Assembly: GCA_026004095.1 (NCBI GenBank)
Contig: BPIL01000007.1
Coordinates: forward strand, 1 to 64,000
Length of the DNA stretch: 64,000 nt
Direction: 5' to 3'
DNA from: Meiothermus sp.
Lineage (GTDB): Bacteria; Deinococcota; Deinococci; Deinococcales; Thermaceae
Shown here: positions 17,041-25,360 of the stretch, piece after piece
Layout of the letters: every line of letters begins with the position of its first letter
Position numbering within the stretch: position 1 is the first letter of the stretch
Translations under genes and position numbers: made by a program
The notes under the pieces: model-generated
What the model was told of the DNA's origin: nothing
The model's database searches: none
Seen by the model: the letters and a program-made list of their open reading frames with translations, nothing else

Positions 17041-17793
17041 ATGAGTACGAAACCTGTTACAGGTACAGAATCTCGGAAAACAGATCGACAGGACGCCTGG
17101 TGGATCGAGCCCCTCTTCACCGTATTGAGCCTGGGCTTGTTCGGGCTCTACGCCTTTTGGGTCGCTCTGAACCGACAACACTATGAGTATGGGCCCTACC
17201 TATCACCCTTCTACTCCATACCCCTTCCTGGCGTTCACGCTAAAGACCTCGACTGGCTGGCCATCTCACCGGCCTTCTTAGTCCTCTGGATTCCGCTGGG
17301 CTTCCGCGCAACCTGCTACTACTACCGCAAAGCCTACTACCGGGCCTTCTTCTGGGATCCCCCTGCTTGCGCCGTACCGGAGCTGCGCAAAGCCTATACC
17401 GGTGAGCGGGCCTTCCCCTTTGTGCTCAACAACCTGCACCGCTACTTCTGGTATCTCTCGGTGCCGGTGGTGGCCTTCCTTTGGTACGACGCCATCAAGG
17501 CCTTTTTCTTCGAGGACGGCTTTGGGATTGGCGTCGGGAGCCTGATCATGCTGGGCAACGTGATCCTGCTCTCATACTACACTTTCTCCTGCCACGCCTG
17601 GCGGCACCTGGCGGGCGGCTGCCTCAACTGCATGTCCAAGCACAAGACCCGCTACACCCTCTGGCAGCGCATCAGCCGCATCAACGAGAGCCACGGTTTC
17701 TGGGGCGTGGTCAGCATGCTCTCGGTGTGGTTCACCGATGTCTACATCCGCCTGTGCTCTATGGGCACCATCACCGATATTCGCCTGTTCTAA
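17041..17793 (+). CDS. sdhC: Succinate dehydrogenase membrane anchor, actinobacterial Sdh1 (type F)-like
   Basis: This is a polytopic 250-residue protein with about five hydrophobic segments (roughly residues 24-43, 72-92, 135-153, 163-182 and 219-238), directly upstream of sdhA and sdhB. It does not look like the usual small three-helix SdhC or SdhD or the heme-b SdhC. The N-terminal pattern ending in GPYLSPFYS and the helix FRATCYYYRKAYYR resemble the long anchors of actinobacterial Sdh1. Cys and His residues cluster near both membrane faces: Cys at about 92 and 110, and SCHAWRHLAGGCLNC at about 183-197. Mycobacterial Sdh1 was reported to carry a membrane-embedded Rieske-type cluster, so these are candidate ligands. 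Assignment rests on context and motif resemblance. Confidence 0.7.
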   Translation: MSTKPVTGTESRKTDRQDAWWIEPLFTVLSLGLFGLYAFWVALNRQHYEYGPYLSPFYSIPLPGVHAKDLDWLAISPAFLVLWIPLGFRATCYYYRKAYYRAFFWDPPACAVPELRKAYTGERAFPFVLNNLHRYFWYLSVPVVAFLWYDAIKAFFFEDGFGIGVGSLIMLGNVILLSYYTFSCHAWRHLAGGCLNCMSKHKTRYTLWQRISRINESHGFWGVVSMLSVWFTDVYIRLCSMGTITDIRLF

Positions 17794-17805
17794 AGGGAGC
17801 CGAGT

Positions 17806-19635
17806 ATGGAATCCTATACCATCCACGACTATGACGTACTGGTAATCGGCGCTGGCGGGGCCGGTTTGCGGGCCGCCATCGCGGCCATCGAGCAAGGGGC
17901 CAAGGTGGGGGTGGTTACCAAGAGCCTGCTGGGCAAGGCCCACACCGTGATGGCCGAGGGGGGCATGGCGGCTGCCATGGGCAACGTGCGCCCAGAAGAC
18001 AACTGGAAGGTGCATTTCCGCGACACCCTCAAGGGCGGGGGCATGCTCAACAACTGGAAGATGGTGATGAACTACACCAAAGAAGCCCCCGACCGGGTGC
18101 GGGAGCTAGAGCGGTGGGGCGCTGTCTTCGACCGCACCCCCGATGGTCGGATCAACCAGCGCAACTTCGGGGGGCACTCCTACCCCCGGCTGGCCCACGT
18201 GGGCGACCGCACCGGCCTCGAGCTCATCCGCACCCTGCAAGACCACGCGGTAAAGATGGGCATCCACGCCCACATGGAAACCACCATCTACCGCCTCCTG
18301 ACCGATGCCGGCCGGGTGGTGGGGGCCCTGGGCTTTAACCGCCAGACCGGGGATTTCCTGGTCTTCCGGGCCAAGGCGGTGGTGCTGGCTACAGGCGGGC
18401 TGGGCCGCATCTACCAGATCACCTCCAACTCCTGGGAGTGCACCGGCGATGGCTTCTCGCTGGCTAGCATGGTGGGCGCCGATCTGATCGATATGGAGTT
18501 CATTCAGTTCCACCCCACCGGAATGGTCTGGCCGCCCAGCGTGATGGGCATCCTGGTCACCGAAGGCGTGCGGGGTGAGGGGGGTGTCCTTAAGAACAGC
18601 GAGGGCCGGCGCTTCATGTTCGACAACGTGCCCGAGCGCTACAAAGGCGAGTTTGCCGAAACCGAGGAGGAGGCCGAGCGCTGGCTCCAGGGTGATCGCA
18701 ACGCCCGCCGTCCGCCGGAGCTGCTGACCCGCGACGTGGTGGCCAGGGCCATCCGCAAGGAGGTCAACGAAGGCCGGGGTAGCCCCCACGGCGGCGTTTT
18801 CCTGGATATCGCCAGCCGGCGCCCCGCCGACTACATCAAAAAGAAACTCCCCAGCATGTACCACCAGTTCATGAAGCTGGGCAACCTGGATATCACCAAA
18901 GAACCCATGGAGGTGGGCCCCACCTGCCACTACGTGATGGGTGGGGTGCGGGTCGACCCGGACACCCAGGCCACCAACGTACCAGGGCTGTACGCTGCGG
19001 GCGAGGTGGCGGGGGGACTCCATGGGGCCAACCGCCTGGGCGGCAACTCCCTGTCCGACCTGGTGGTGTTTGGGCGGCGGGCCGGTATGGCTGCCGCTGA
19101 GTATGCGGCCAAGCAGACCGGCTCCTACCAGGTGGACGAGGCCCAGGTACGGGCCTACATCGCCGAGGCCCTGCAACCCTTCAACAACCCCCAGGGCGAG
19201 AACCCCTTTGCACTCATGAAAGAGCTTCGCGCCACCATGCAGAAAAACGCTGGCATTATGCGCGAAGAAAGCGAACTCAAAGCCCAGCTCGAGATTCTGG
19301 CTAACCTCAAAAAGCGGGCCTGGAACACCTCGGTCTCGGGCAGTCGGGCCTACAACCCCGGCTGGCACACGGCTTTAGACATGCGTCTGATGGTGGAGAT
19401 CTCCGAGGCCGTGGTGCTGGCCGCCCTGGCCCGCAAGGAAAGCCGGGGGGGCCATGCGCGCCTCGACTACCCCGACCCCGACCCCACCTTTGCCAAAATC
19501 AACCACATCATCCGGCGCAGCAGCGATGGAACCCTCACGGTGGTGGCTGAGCCACTGCCCGAAATGCCCGAGGAGCTGCGCAAGATAGCCGAGGCCAAAG
19601 ACCTCAAAGAACTCAGTGACAAGGTAGGTGCCTGA
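17806..19635 (+). CDS. sdhA: Succinate dehydrogenase / fumarate reductase flavoprotein subunit
   Basis: SdhA oxidises succinate to fumarate using covalently bound FAD. It has the N-terminal dinucleotide motif VLVIGAGGAGLRAAIAA (residues 12-28), the covalent-FAD region KAHTVMAEGGMAAA with the His, the substrate motif QFHPTGMVWPP, and the active-site region HYVMGGVRVDPDTQ. The C-terminal helical domain contains SGSRAYNPGWHTALDMR. Length (609 aa) is slightly above average. It starts 12 bases after sdhC with GGGAG and ends one base before sdhB. Direction of catalysis (succinate oxidation) is inferred from the aerobic setting. Confidence 0.93.
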   Translation: MESYTIHDYDVLVIGAGGAGLRAAIAAIEQGAKVGVVTKSLLGKAHTVMAEGGMAAAMGNVRPEDNWKVHFRDTLKGGGMLNNWKMVMNYTKEAPDRVRELERWGAVFDRTPDGRINQRNFGGHSYPRLAHVGDRTGLELIRTLQDHAVKMGIHAHMETTIYRLLTDAGRVVGALGFNRQTGDFLVFRAKAVVLATGGLGRIYQITSNSWECTGDGFSLASMVGADLIDMEFIQFHPTGMVWPPSVMGILVTEGVRGEGGVLKNSEGRRFMFDNVPERYKGEFAETEEEAERWLQGDRNARRPPELLTRDVVARAIRKEVNEGRGSPHGGVFLDIASRRPADYIKKKLPSMYHQFMKLGNLDITKEPMEVGPTCHYVMGGVRVDPDTQATNVPGLYAAGEVAGGLHGANRLGGNSLSDLVVFGRRAGMAAAEYAAKQTGSYQVDEAQVRAYIAEALQPFNNPQGENPFALMKELRATMQKNAGIMREESELKAQLEILANLKKRAWNTSVSGSRAYNPGWHTALDMRLMVEISEAVVLAALARKESRGGHARLDYPDPDPTFAKINHIIRRSSDGTLTVVAEPLPEMPEELRKIAEAKDLKELSDKVGA

Positions 19636-19636
19636 G

Positions 19637-20413
19637 ATGTCGACCGTTACCTTTAGAGTTTTCCGTGGGGATCGCAACGGTGGTGAGCTGAAGGACTACA
19701 CCATCGAGGTGCAAGAAGGCATGGTGGTGCTGGATGCCATCCACCAGATCCAGGCTGAGCAGGCCCCCGACCTGGCCTGCCGCTGGAACTGCAAGGCCGG
19801 CAAGTGCGGCTCCTGCGGGGCCGAGGTCAACGGCAAGCCCACCCTGATGTGCATGACCCGGCTGGACACCATCGACACCAGCAAGCCGGTCACGGTGCGG
19901 CCCATGAAAACCTTCCCGGTGATCCGCGACCTGGCCACCGATGTGAAGTGGAACTACGAGGCCAACAAAAAAATCAAGCCCTTCACCCCGGCCCCCAACA
20001 CCGACTGGATCATGTTCCAGGAGGACGTGGATCGGGTGCAGGAATTCAGGAAGTGCATCGAGTGCTTCCTGTGCCAGAACGTTTGCCACGTGCTGCGCGA
20101 GCACGACGAAAAAACCGGCTTTATTGGGCCGCGCTTGCTGGTACGCACCGCCAGCCTCGAGATGCACCCCCTGGACGTGGAAAACCGCCTGGATATGCTC
20201 AAAAACGAAGGGGGCATCGGCTACTGCAACATCACCAAGTGCTGCACCGAGGTCTGCCCCGAGCACATCCACATCACTGACAACGCCATCATCCCGCTCA
20301 AAGAGCGGGTGGTGGACGAGTACTACGATCCAATCCTGGGCTTCTTCCGACGGTTGTTCGGTAGCAAAAAGCAGGCACAGGCCCCTTCCTCCGGCCAGGC
20401 AGCCGACGACTAA
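19637..20413 (+). CDS. sdhB: Succinate dehydrogenase iron-sulfur subunit
   Basis: SdhB relays electrons from FAD to the membrane anchor. It has three Cys sets: CRWNCKAGKCGSC plus a later Cys at LMC for the [2Fe-2S] cluster (about residues 52-77), CIECFLCQNVC (about 140-150) for [4Fe-4S], and CNITKCCTEVC (about 200-210) for [3Fe-4S]. The first set differs from the usual SCRxGVCGSC in having CRWNCKAGKC. Start ATG 19637 is used; an in-frame GTG at 19628 overlaps the sdhA end. The C-terminal 25 residues are low-complexity. It ends the operon before a long palindrome. Confidence 0.92.
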   Translation: MSTVTFRVFRGDRNGGELKDYTIEVQEGMVVLDAIHQIQAEQAPDLACRWNCKAGKCGSCGAEVNGKPTLMCMTRLDTIDTSKPVTVRPMKTFPVIRDLATDVKWNYEANKKIKPFTPAPNTDWIMFQEDVDRVQEFRKCIECFLCQNVCHVLREHDEKTGFIGPRLLVRTASLEMHPLDVENRLDMLKNEGGIGYCNITKCCTEVCPEHIHITDNAIIPLKERVVDEYYDPILGFFRRLFGSKKQAQAPSSGQAADD

Positions 20414-20428
20414 ATTCATACCAGGCCA

Positions 20429-20468
20429 CACCAGAAACACCAGCCGCCGGCGGCTGGTGTTTCTGGTG
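20429..20468. terminator. Long perfect palindrome after sdhB
   Basis: Bases 20431-20466 are a perfect 36-bp palindrome with no loop bases (arms CCAGAAACACCAGCCGCC and its complement), extendable by two pairs on each side. It closes the sdh operon and precedes the next promoter. No U-run follows, so it may also serve as an RNA end stabiliser. Confidence 0.65.
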
Positions 20469-20523
20469 GTCAGCCGATGAACCTCTCCAGGCAGGCCGCC
20501 CGCTCCCCTCACAAATCCTGTCC

Positions 20524-20532
20524 TGGTAGACT
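20524..20532 (+). promoter_or_regulatory. Extended -10 of the CUT1 ABC operon
   Basis: TGGTAGACT ends 6 bases before the GTG at 20539 with no Shine-Dalgarno between. The same 9-mer serves rplY on the other strand (12430-12438). A leaderless transcript is likely. Confidence 0.45.
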
Positions 20533-20538
20533 TACGCC

Positions 20539-21798
20539 GTGCAAATGCTTCGTGGGTTCACGCTCAAAAACTCACTCGGCCATCGCCCCACCCTGGTGCT
20601 CGGCCTGGCGGTGCTGCTGGCCCTGGTTCGGCTGGCGGTGGCGCTCGAGCTGCTCCCCCCCGGGGCCTATGGGGTGGGAGCCATCCTGCTCCTTGGGGTG
20701 ACCCTCGAGGCCATGCTTAGAAGCTTCCGACCGGCCCTACTGCCAGGTCTGGGCCTCCTGCTGGTTGGTATCGGGTGGGGATACAGCCACACCCCCGCTG
20801 TGCTAGTGGCCCTGCTTGGGGTGGGCGCTCTTTACTGGGCCTGGGCGCCCCGGATGTCCGAGCGCGAACAGGCCAGCTTCTGGGGCTGGGTGCTGGTCTG
20901 GCCTGCGGTGGGGCTGCTCCTGGTCTGGCAGATCTTCCCCAGCCTGTATGCCCTGTGGCTTTCTTTCTTAGATCGCTTCAACTTCATCGGCCAGAGCAGG
21001 TTCGCGGGGCTCCTTAACTACGAGATCCTGCTCACGCGCGATCCTCTGTTCTGGAAAGCCATGGGCAACACCTTCTGGTTCGTGATTTTTACAGTTCCCC
21101 TGGGGATTCTGCTGGCGACGCTGGTAGCCATTCTGCTCAACGAAAGGGTGCGCCTGCTGGGCTTCTTCCGCACGCTTTACTTTCTGCCCTACATTACGGC
21201 GCTCACCGCGGCGGCCGCGGTGTGGGACTGGATCTATCACCCCGAGTTTGGCTTCCTCAACTGGGTGCTAGGCACGCCGGGGCTGGACTGGCTTTCTACC
21301 CCGCAGGGCATCTTTGCCCTGGCCCTGGCACCCCTGGGCCTCGAGCTCAAGGGCTTCTGGGCCGGGCCCAGCGTGGCCTTTGTGGCGATTATGGTGATGA
21401 GCCTGTGGCACCTGCTGGGCTACCAGGTGGTGGTCATTCTGGCCGGGCTGCAAAACATCCCCAAGGAGTATTACGAGGCCGCCCAGCTCGACGGCGCAAG
21501 CTGGTGGCAGCAGCAGCGCCACATCACCTGGCCCCTGCTCTCCCCCACCACCTTTTTTCTCTCCACGCTGGGCCTGATCGGGGCTTTTCAGGTGTTTACC
21601 CAGGTGCTGATCATGACCCCCACCGGCGGGGTCTTGCAGGACACCCTGACCATCACCCTGTACCTGTACAACAAAGGCTTCCGCGACTCCGACTTCTCCT
21701 ACGCCAGCGCCATCGCGGTGGTGGTGTTTGCGGTTATTTTGGTGCTCACGCTGGTGCAGCAGCGGGTGCTCGAGCGCAGGGTAACCTATGAGACCTGA
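20539..21798 (+). CDS. Sugar/glycerol-phosphate-type ABC transporter permease (UgpA/MalF family)
   Basis: First membrane subunit of a CUT1-type importer. An unusual N-terminal region of about 115 residues with three to four extra hydrophobic segments precedes the core, where LVWPAVGLLLVWQIFPSLYA begins the standard six-helix domain; the coupling loop EYYEAAQLDGASWWQQQRHI is typical. At 419 aa it is longer than UgpA (about 295). The start is GTG 20539, or ATG 20545 two codons later. The order permease-permease-SBP follows. No ATPase is encoded here, so it would use a shared MsmK-type ATPase from elsewhere. Substrate unknown. Confidence 0.82.
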   Translation: MQMLRGFTLKNSLGHRPTLVLGLAVLLALVRLAVALELLPPGAYGVGAILLLGVTLEAMLRSFRPALLPGLGLLLVGIGWGYSHTPAVLVALLGVGALYWAWAPRMSEREQASFWGWVLVWPAVGLLLVWQIFPSLYALWLSFLDRFNFIGQSRFAGLLNYEILLTRDPLFWKAMGNTFWFVIFTVPLGILLATLVAILLNERVRLLGFFRTLYFLPYITALTAAAAVWDWIYHPEFGFLNWVLGTPGLDWLSTPQGIFALALAPLGLELKGFWAGPSVAFVAIMVMSLWHLLGYQVVVILAGLQNIPKEYYEAAQLDGASWWQQQRHITWPLLSPTTFFLSTLGLIGAFQVFTQVLIMTPTGGVLQDTLTITLYLYNKGFRDSDFSYASAIAVVVFAVILVLTLVQQRVLERRVTYET

Positions 21799-21825
21799 TT
21801 TCGACAGTGCAAAGGAAGGAACCTC

Positions 21826-23040
21826 ATGACCCTCCCGTATGCCCTGAGCCGCCTGCTGATCTACCTGGTTTTGAGCCTAGGGGCCATTGCGATGGCCTTT
21901 CCCTTTTACTGGATGCTGGCTACCAGCCTGAAAAGCCCCCAGGAGGCCCAGCAGGCCCGGCCCATCTGGGTTCCCGAGCGGCTCAAGCCCGCCAACTGGA
22001 GGGTTGCAGCCCAGCTCGGTGCCGCAGGTGGCAGCCCCCTCTGGGGCGGCTACCAGGACGGCCGAAGCGTCACCTTGCGCATCTACACCGACCGGATGGG
22101 GCCCGAGCCCCAGGTCTTTATTCCCACGGCTGTGGGCGCTTTCAGCGACCCCCGGGCCGAGGGCACCCAGATTCGCACCCGCTACCAGGGGGATCACTGG
22201 GAGATCACTTTCACCAACGCCTCGGGCGAGTCTTTCCGGCTGCTCCCGGCGGTGGTGCTGCTCTCCAAAAGCTACTCGAGCTACCGGCCCGAGCTACCCC
22301 CCGATGCGGTGCGCTCGAGCGGCGACGACTGGCGGCTGGAATGGGTCAATCTGGCCCCCGGCGCGCTGGGCTATGTGTTCCACAACTACCGCGAAGCCTG
22401 GCTGGCCGCTCCTTTCGGGCGGTACTTCTTCAACAGCTTCATAACCGCGGGAACCCAGGTGCTGGTGGGGCTGCTGCTGGCCGCCATGGCCGCTTTCGCC
22501 CTGGCCCGCATCGAGTTCCCCGGTAAGAACCTGGTCTGGCTCGTGATCCTGGCGACTCTGATGATTCCCGGCGAGGTGCTGCTGATTCCCAGCTACATCC
22601 TGCTCTCGAGGCTCGAGTGGATCAACACCTACTACGCCCTAGTGGTGCCCTGGCTGGCCTCGGTATTCGGGATTTTCCTGCTGCGGCAGTTTTACCTCTC
22701 GCTGCCCAGGGATCTGTTCGATGCGGCCCGGATTGACGGGGCCGGCTACTGGACGCAGCTCGTGCGCATCGCCCTGCCGCTTTCGATACCGGGGCTGGTC
22801 ACCTATGGCATCTTTACTTTTCTGGGTGCCTACAACGCCCTGCTGTGGCCCTTGATTGTGACCGACCGGCCCGAGATGTACACCATCCAGCGGGGCCTGC
22901 AGGTTTTCATCGGCGAGGCCGGCAGCGACTACGGGGCCCTGATGGCCGCCTCAACGCTGGCTATTTTGCCCATTGTGCTGGGGTATTTTCTGGCACAGCG
23001 GCAGTTTATCCAGGGGGTGGCCCGCAGTGGGATCAAGTAG
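21826..23040 (+). CDS. ABC transporter permease with large extracytoplasmic insert (UgpE/MalG family)
   Basis: Second membrane subunit of the same importer. After the first transmembrane helix (about residues 10-30) there is a predicted extracytoplasmic insert of about 165 residues, where the usual MalG/UgpE protein has only a short loop; the core then resumes near residue 200 (FFNSFITAGTQVLVGLLLAA). The coupling loop reads LFDAARIDGAGYWTQLVRIALP. Total length 404 aa compares with about 275-300 for typical members. Start ATG follows AAAGGAAGG. The insert may help dock the binding protein. Confidence 0.82.
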   Translation: MTLPYALSRLLIYLVLSLGAIAMAFPFYWMLATSLKSPQEAQQARPIWVPERLKPANWRVAAQLGAAGGSPLWGGYQDGRSVTLRIYTDRMGPEPQVFIPTAVGAFSDPRAEGTQIRTRYQGDHWEITFTNASGESFRLLPAVVLLSKSYSSYRPELPPDAVRSSGDDWRLEWVNLAPGALGYVFHNYREAWLAAPFGRYFFNSFITAGTQVLVGLLLAAMAAFALARIEFPGKNLVWLVILATLMIPGEVLLIPSYILLSRLEWINTYYALVVPWLASVFGIFLLRQFYLSLPRDLFDAARIDGAGYWTQLVRIALPLSIPGLVTYGIFTFLGAYNALLWPLIVTDRPEMYTIQRGLQVFIGEAGSDYGALMAASTLAILPIVLGYFLAQRQFIQGVARSGIK

Positions 23041-23123
23041 GCCCGCCATAGGGTAATGTAGTAGACGACCTGACCCTTAGCTGACCTTGTTGTGGGTATA
23101 AACAAACGAGAAGGAGACGTGAG

Positions 23124-24380
23124 ATGAGATATCTAACCATCGCTTTTTTCGCTTTCCTGAGTCTGTCCCTAGCACAGCAGCGGCCCGAGGACATCATCAA
23201 GGGCCAGTGTGAGAAGGCCAGCGTGGTGGCCGAGCTGTGGCACGGCTTTACCGGTGGTGCCCCCAAGACCGCCCTGGAGAACCTGGTGGTGGAGTTCAAC
23301 CGAACCCAAAACGGCCAGGTGTGCGTGCGCCCCATCGCGCAGGGTAATTACCGCGACCTCTCCACCAAGATTAAGGCCGCCTTTGCCAGTGGAAAAGTGC
23401 CGGTGATGGCCCAGGCCTTCGAGAACAACATGGCGCTGTACCTCGAGTCCGACGCCCTGACGCCCCTGTCGGCGCTGGGTGTGGATCTGAAAGGGGTCAA
23501 CCCTCTTTTTGTCAACGCGGTGACCTTCAATAAGCAAGCTTACGGGGTTCCCTTCAACAAGAGCATCCAGATTCTGTATTTCAACCGCGACCTGCTCAAA
23601 AAGTACAACGCCAAGGTGCCCACCACCATCAACGCATTCATAACCACCGCCAAGCAAATTTCCCAGGGCGAAAAGGCCCCGGTCTACTTCTTCCAGCCCG
23701 ACACCTCGACCTTCTCGTACTGGTTCTTCACCCTGGGCGGGAGCTACCTGCAAAACGGCAAGCTGGTGCTCAACTCGCCCAAGGCCGTCGAGACGCTCGA
23801 GCTTCTGGTGCAGGGGGTTAAGGAGGGCTGGGCCCGGCCCATTACCAGCGGGTTCATTAACGCCAACTTTGGTGTGGGGCCCTACGCCTTCTCCACCGAT
23901 ACCTCGGCGGGCTATAGCTTTTATCTCCAGGCTGCCAAGTTCGACCTGGGCGTGGCCACCCTGCCGGGCCGCACCGACAAGCAGCCTGGTTTCGGACTGG
24001 TGCAGGGCACCAACCTGGTGGTCTTTAAACGGGCCGACGAAAGAGAGAAAAAAGTCGCCGCCGACTTCCTGAAGTTTGTGATCTCGCCCAGGGTGCAGGC
24101 GGTTTTCGGGGTCGCCACCAACTACGTGCCCGTCAACCTGGGCTCGGGCGCCGATCCTGTGGTAACCCGCTACATCAAGCAGAACCCAGGCTTCGGCGTG
24201 GCTATCACCCAGGCCCGCTACGCCAAGTTTGAGCCGGCCCTTTCCGACTGGGAGCAGATCCGCTTCGATATCCTGGGGCAGGCCATCAAGGAGGCTGTGC
24301 TGGGTCAGGCCACCCCCAAAGCTGCGCTGGACAAGGCCCAGAAAGCCGCTGAGGACTTGCTGTCGGGCCGTACCCGCTAA
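23124..24380 (+). CDS. Extracellular solute-binding protein family 1 (UgpB-like)
   Basis: Receptor for the CUT1 importer upstream. Residues 1-18 are a signal peptide (MRYLTIAFFAFLSLSLAQ) and the mature protein has the family-1 SBP fold: LWHGFTGGAPKTALENLVVEFN at the start, VPFNKSIQILYFNRDLLKK in the middle, and a C-terminal helical lobe. WHGFTGG is reminiscent of the sn-glycerol-3-phosphate binding protein UgpB, so a glycerophosphodiester or oligosaccharide is possible. Start ATG follows GAAGGAGACGTGAG. It is followed by a good terminator. Confidence 0.82.
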   Translation: MRYLTIAFFAFLSLSLAQQRPEDIIKGQCEKASVVAELWHGFTGGAPKTALENLVVEFNRTQNGQVCVRPIAQGNYRDLSTKIKAAFASGKVPVMAQAFENNMALYLESDALTPLSALGVDLKGVNPLFVNAVTFNKQAYGVPFNKSIQILYFNRDLLKKYNAKVPTTINAFITTAKQISQGEKAPVYFFQPDTSTFSYWFFTLGGSYLQNGKLVLNSPKAVETLELLVQGVKEGWARPITSGFINANFGVGPYAFSTDTSAGYSFYLQAAKFDLGVATLPGRTDKQPGFGLVQGTNLVVFKRADEREKKVAADFLKFVISPRVQAVFGVATNYVPVNLGSGADPVVTRYIKQNPGFGVAITQARYAKFEPALSDWEQIRFDILGQAIKEAVLGQATPKAALDKAQKAAEDLLSGRTR

Positions 24381-24397
24381 GCCTCCCACGCTTGTGC

Positions 24398-24430
24398 TGC
24401 GCCTCACTACCGTGAGGCGCACGTTTTGTT
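24398..24430 (+). terminator. Intrinsic terminator after the UgpB-like gene
   Basis: TGCGCCTCAC and GTGAGGCGCA form a perfect 10-bp stem with a 4-base loop, followed by CGTTTTGTT. Confidence 0.8.
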
Positions 24431-24466
24431 GCATTTCGCAAGAAGTGTCCATCCAGCCTCACAGCC

Positions 24467-24478
24467 ATATACCTCTAT
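24467..24478. repeat. 12-bp exact repeat, copy 1 (downstream of gntR)
   Basis: ATATACCTCTAT here is identical to 25245-25256 in the promoter region on the other side of the GntR gene. It may be a second regulator binding site. Confidence 0.4.
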
Positions 24479-24492
24479 GAAATCGGATCGCG

Positions 24493-25224
24493 CTAAAAAC
24501 TAAGCTTAGCCAAAACACCCGGTGCTACAACCTCGAGGATCGCGTTTAGTCTGGTTGAGGTATAACCAGGCTGAAGCTGCGAAAAGACCACCAGCGCGGT
24601 GTGAGCGTAATGCTGGGCCATGCATGCAATGGTTCGCTCTACATCGCGGCCTACAGCAGCATCCAGCATCGCTCGGTGTTCAGCTTGGCGCAGATAGCCT
24701 CGCTCAGGACGTGCGCGGAAAAAAGCAACCCGGTAGCGTTCAGCATGATCGAAGAGCTGCCCGATCTCCTCGAGCCAGCGGGGCCCTGCGGCGCGAACCA
24801 GACCCAGGTGGAAGGCCCGGTGCGGCACATCCATGCGCTCAAAGTCCTGGGTGCGCATGTAATGCTCCATCTGGGCGTAGAGGCCCTCGAGTTCGGCCAG
24901 GTCTTCTGGGGTCAGGGTAGGTACGGTCATGCGGATGGCGGCAGCCTCGAGGGCAATACGCATGGTATAGATCTGCTCGGCATCCGATATTGATAGTTCG
25001 GCAATCCGCACCCGCCGGTTGGGTTCCTGTACCACCAAGCCCTCCCGCTGCAGCAGCCGCAGCGCCTCGCGCAAGGGGGTGCGGCCCACCCCAAGGTCGC
25101 GGGCCAGCTCGAGCTGGCTGGTGACCTGCCCCGGAGCCAGGCTCCCCCGCAGAATCGAGTGCCGCAGCAGGTCGTGAATCAGCAGCACGTTCTGTCCATC
25201 ACGACTGGCTTCTCCCTTCATCAT
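24493..25224 (-). CDS. GntR-family regulator, FadR/FCD type
   Basis: Probable ligand-responsive regulator of the divergent catabolic operon. The N-terminal winged helix (about residues 12-75) contains LELARDLGVGRTPLREALRLLQREGLVV, and the C-terminal FCD domain (about 85-225) has MRIALEAAAIRM and the metal-binding Asp/His residues (DVPHRAFHLGLV, EHRAMLDAAVGRD). Length (243 aa) is normal. ATG codons at 25224 and 25221 are both possible. It is divergent from an 18-gene operon with 136 bases between the two coding regions, so it most likely represses that operon until a pathway metabolite binds. Confidence 0.88.
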   Translation of the reverse strand: MMKGEASRDGQNVLLIHDLLRHSILRGSLAPGQVTSQLELARDLGVGRTPLREALRLLQREGLVVQEPNRRVRIAELSISDAEQIYTMRIALEAAAIRMTVPTLTPEDLAELEGLYAQMEHYMRTQDFERMDVPHRAFHLGLVRAAGPRWLEEIGQLFDHAERYRVAFFRARPERGYLRQAEHRAMLDAAVGRDVERTIACMAQHYAHTALVVFSQLQPGYTSTRLNAILEVVAPGVLAKLSF

Positions 25225-25235
25225 ATCGCCTCAAA

Positions 25236-25305
25236 CTGTGGACAATATACCTCTATTGACATAAAAAGACAAAAGTGTATATAGTTTGCTCATCTGTAGA
25301 CATAA
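25236..25305. promoter_or_regulatory. Promoter and candidate operators of the catabolic operon
   Basis: TTGACA (25256-25261) and TATAGT (25280-25285) form a forward promoter with an 18-base spacer. ATATAC (25245-25250) and GTATAT (25277-25282) are inverted around the -35, and CTGTGGACAATA (25236-25247) and CTGTAGACATAA (25294-25305) are similar direct copies. One copy of the 12-bp repeat ATATACCTCTAT is at 25245-25256. These are plausible GntR sites. Confidence 0.5.
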
Positions 25306-25360
25306 GTGCGGCTGGGCTCGAGGCTCAAGAGTCGAGTTGGGTCGCCCGCAAGGAGGAGGT

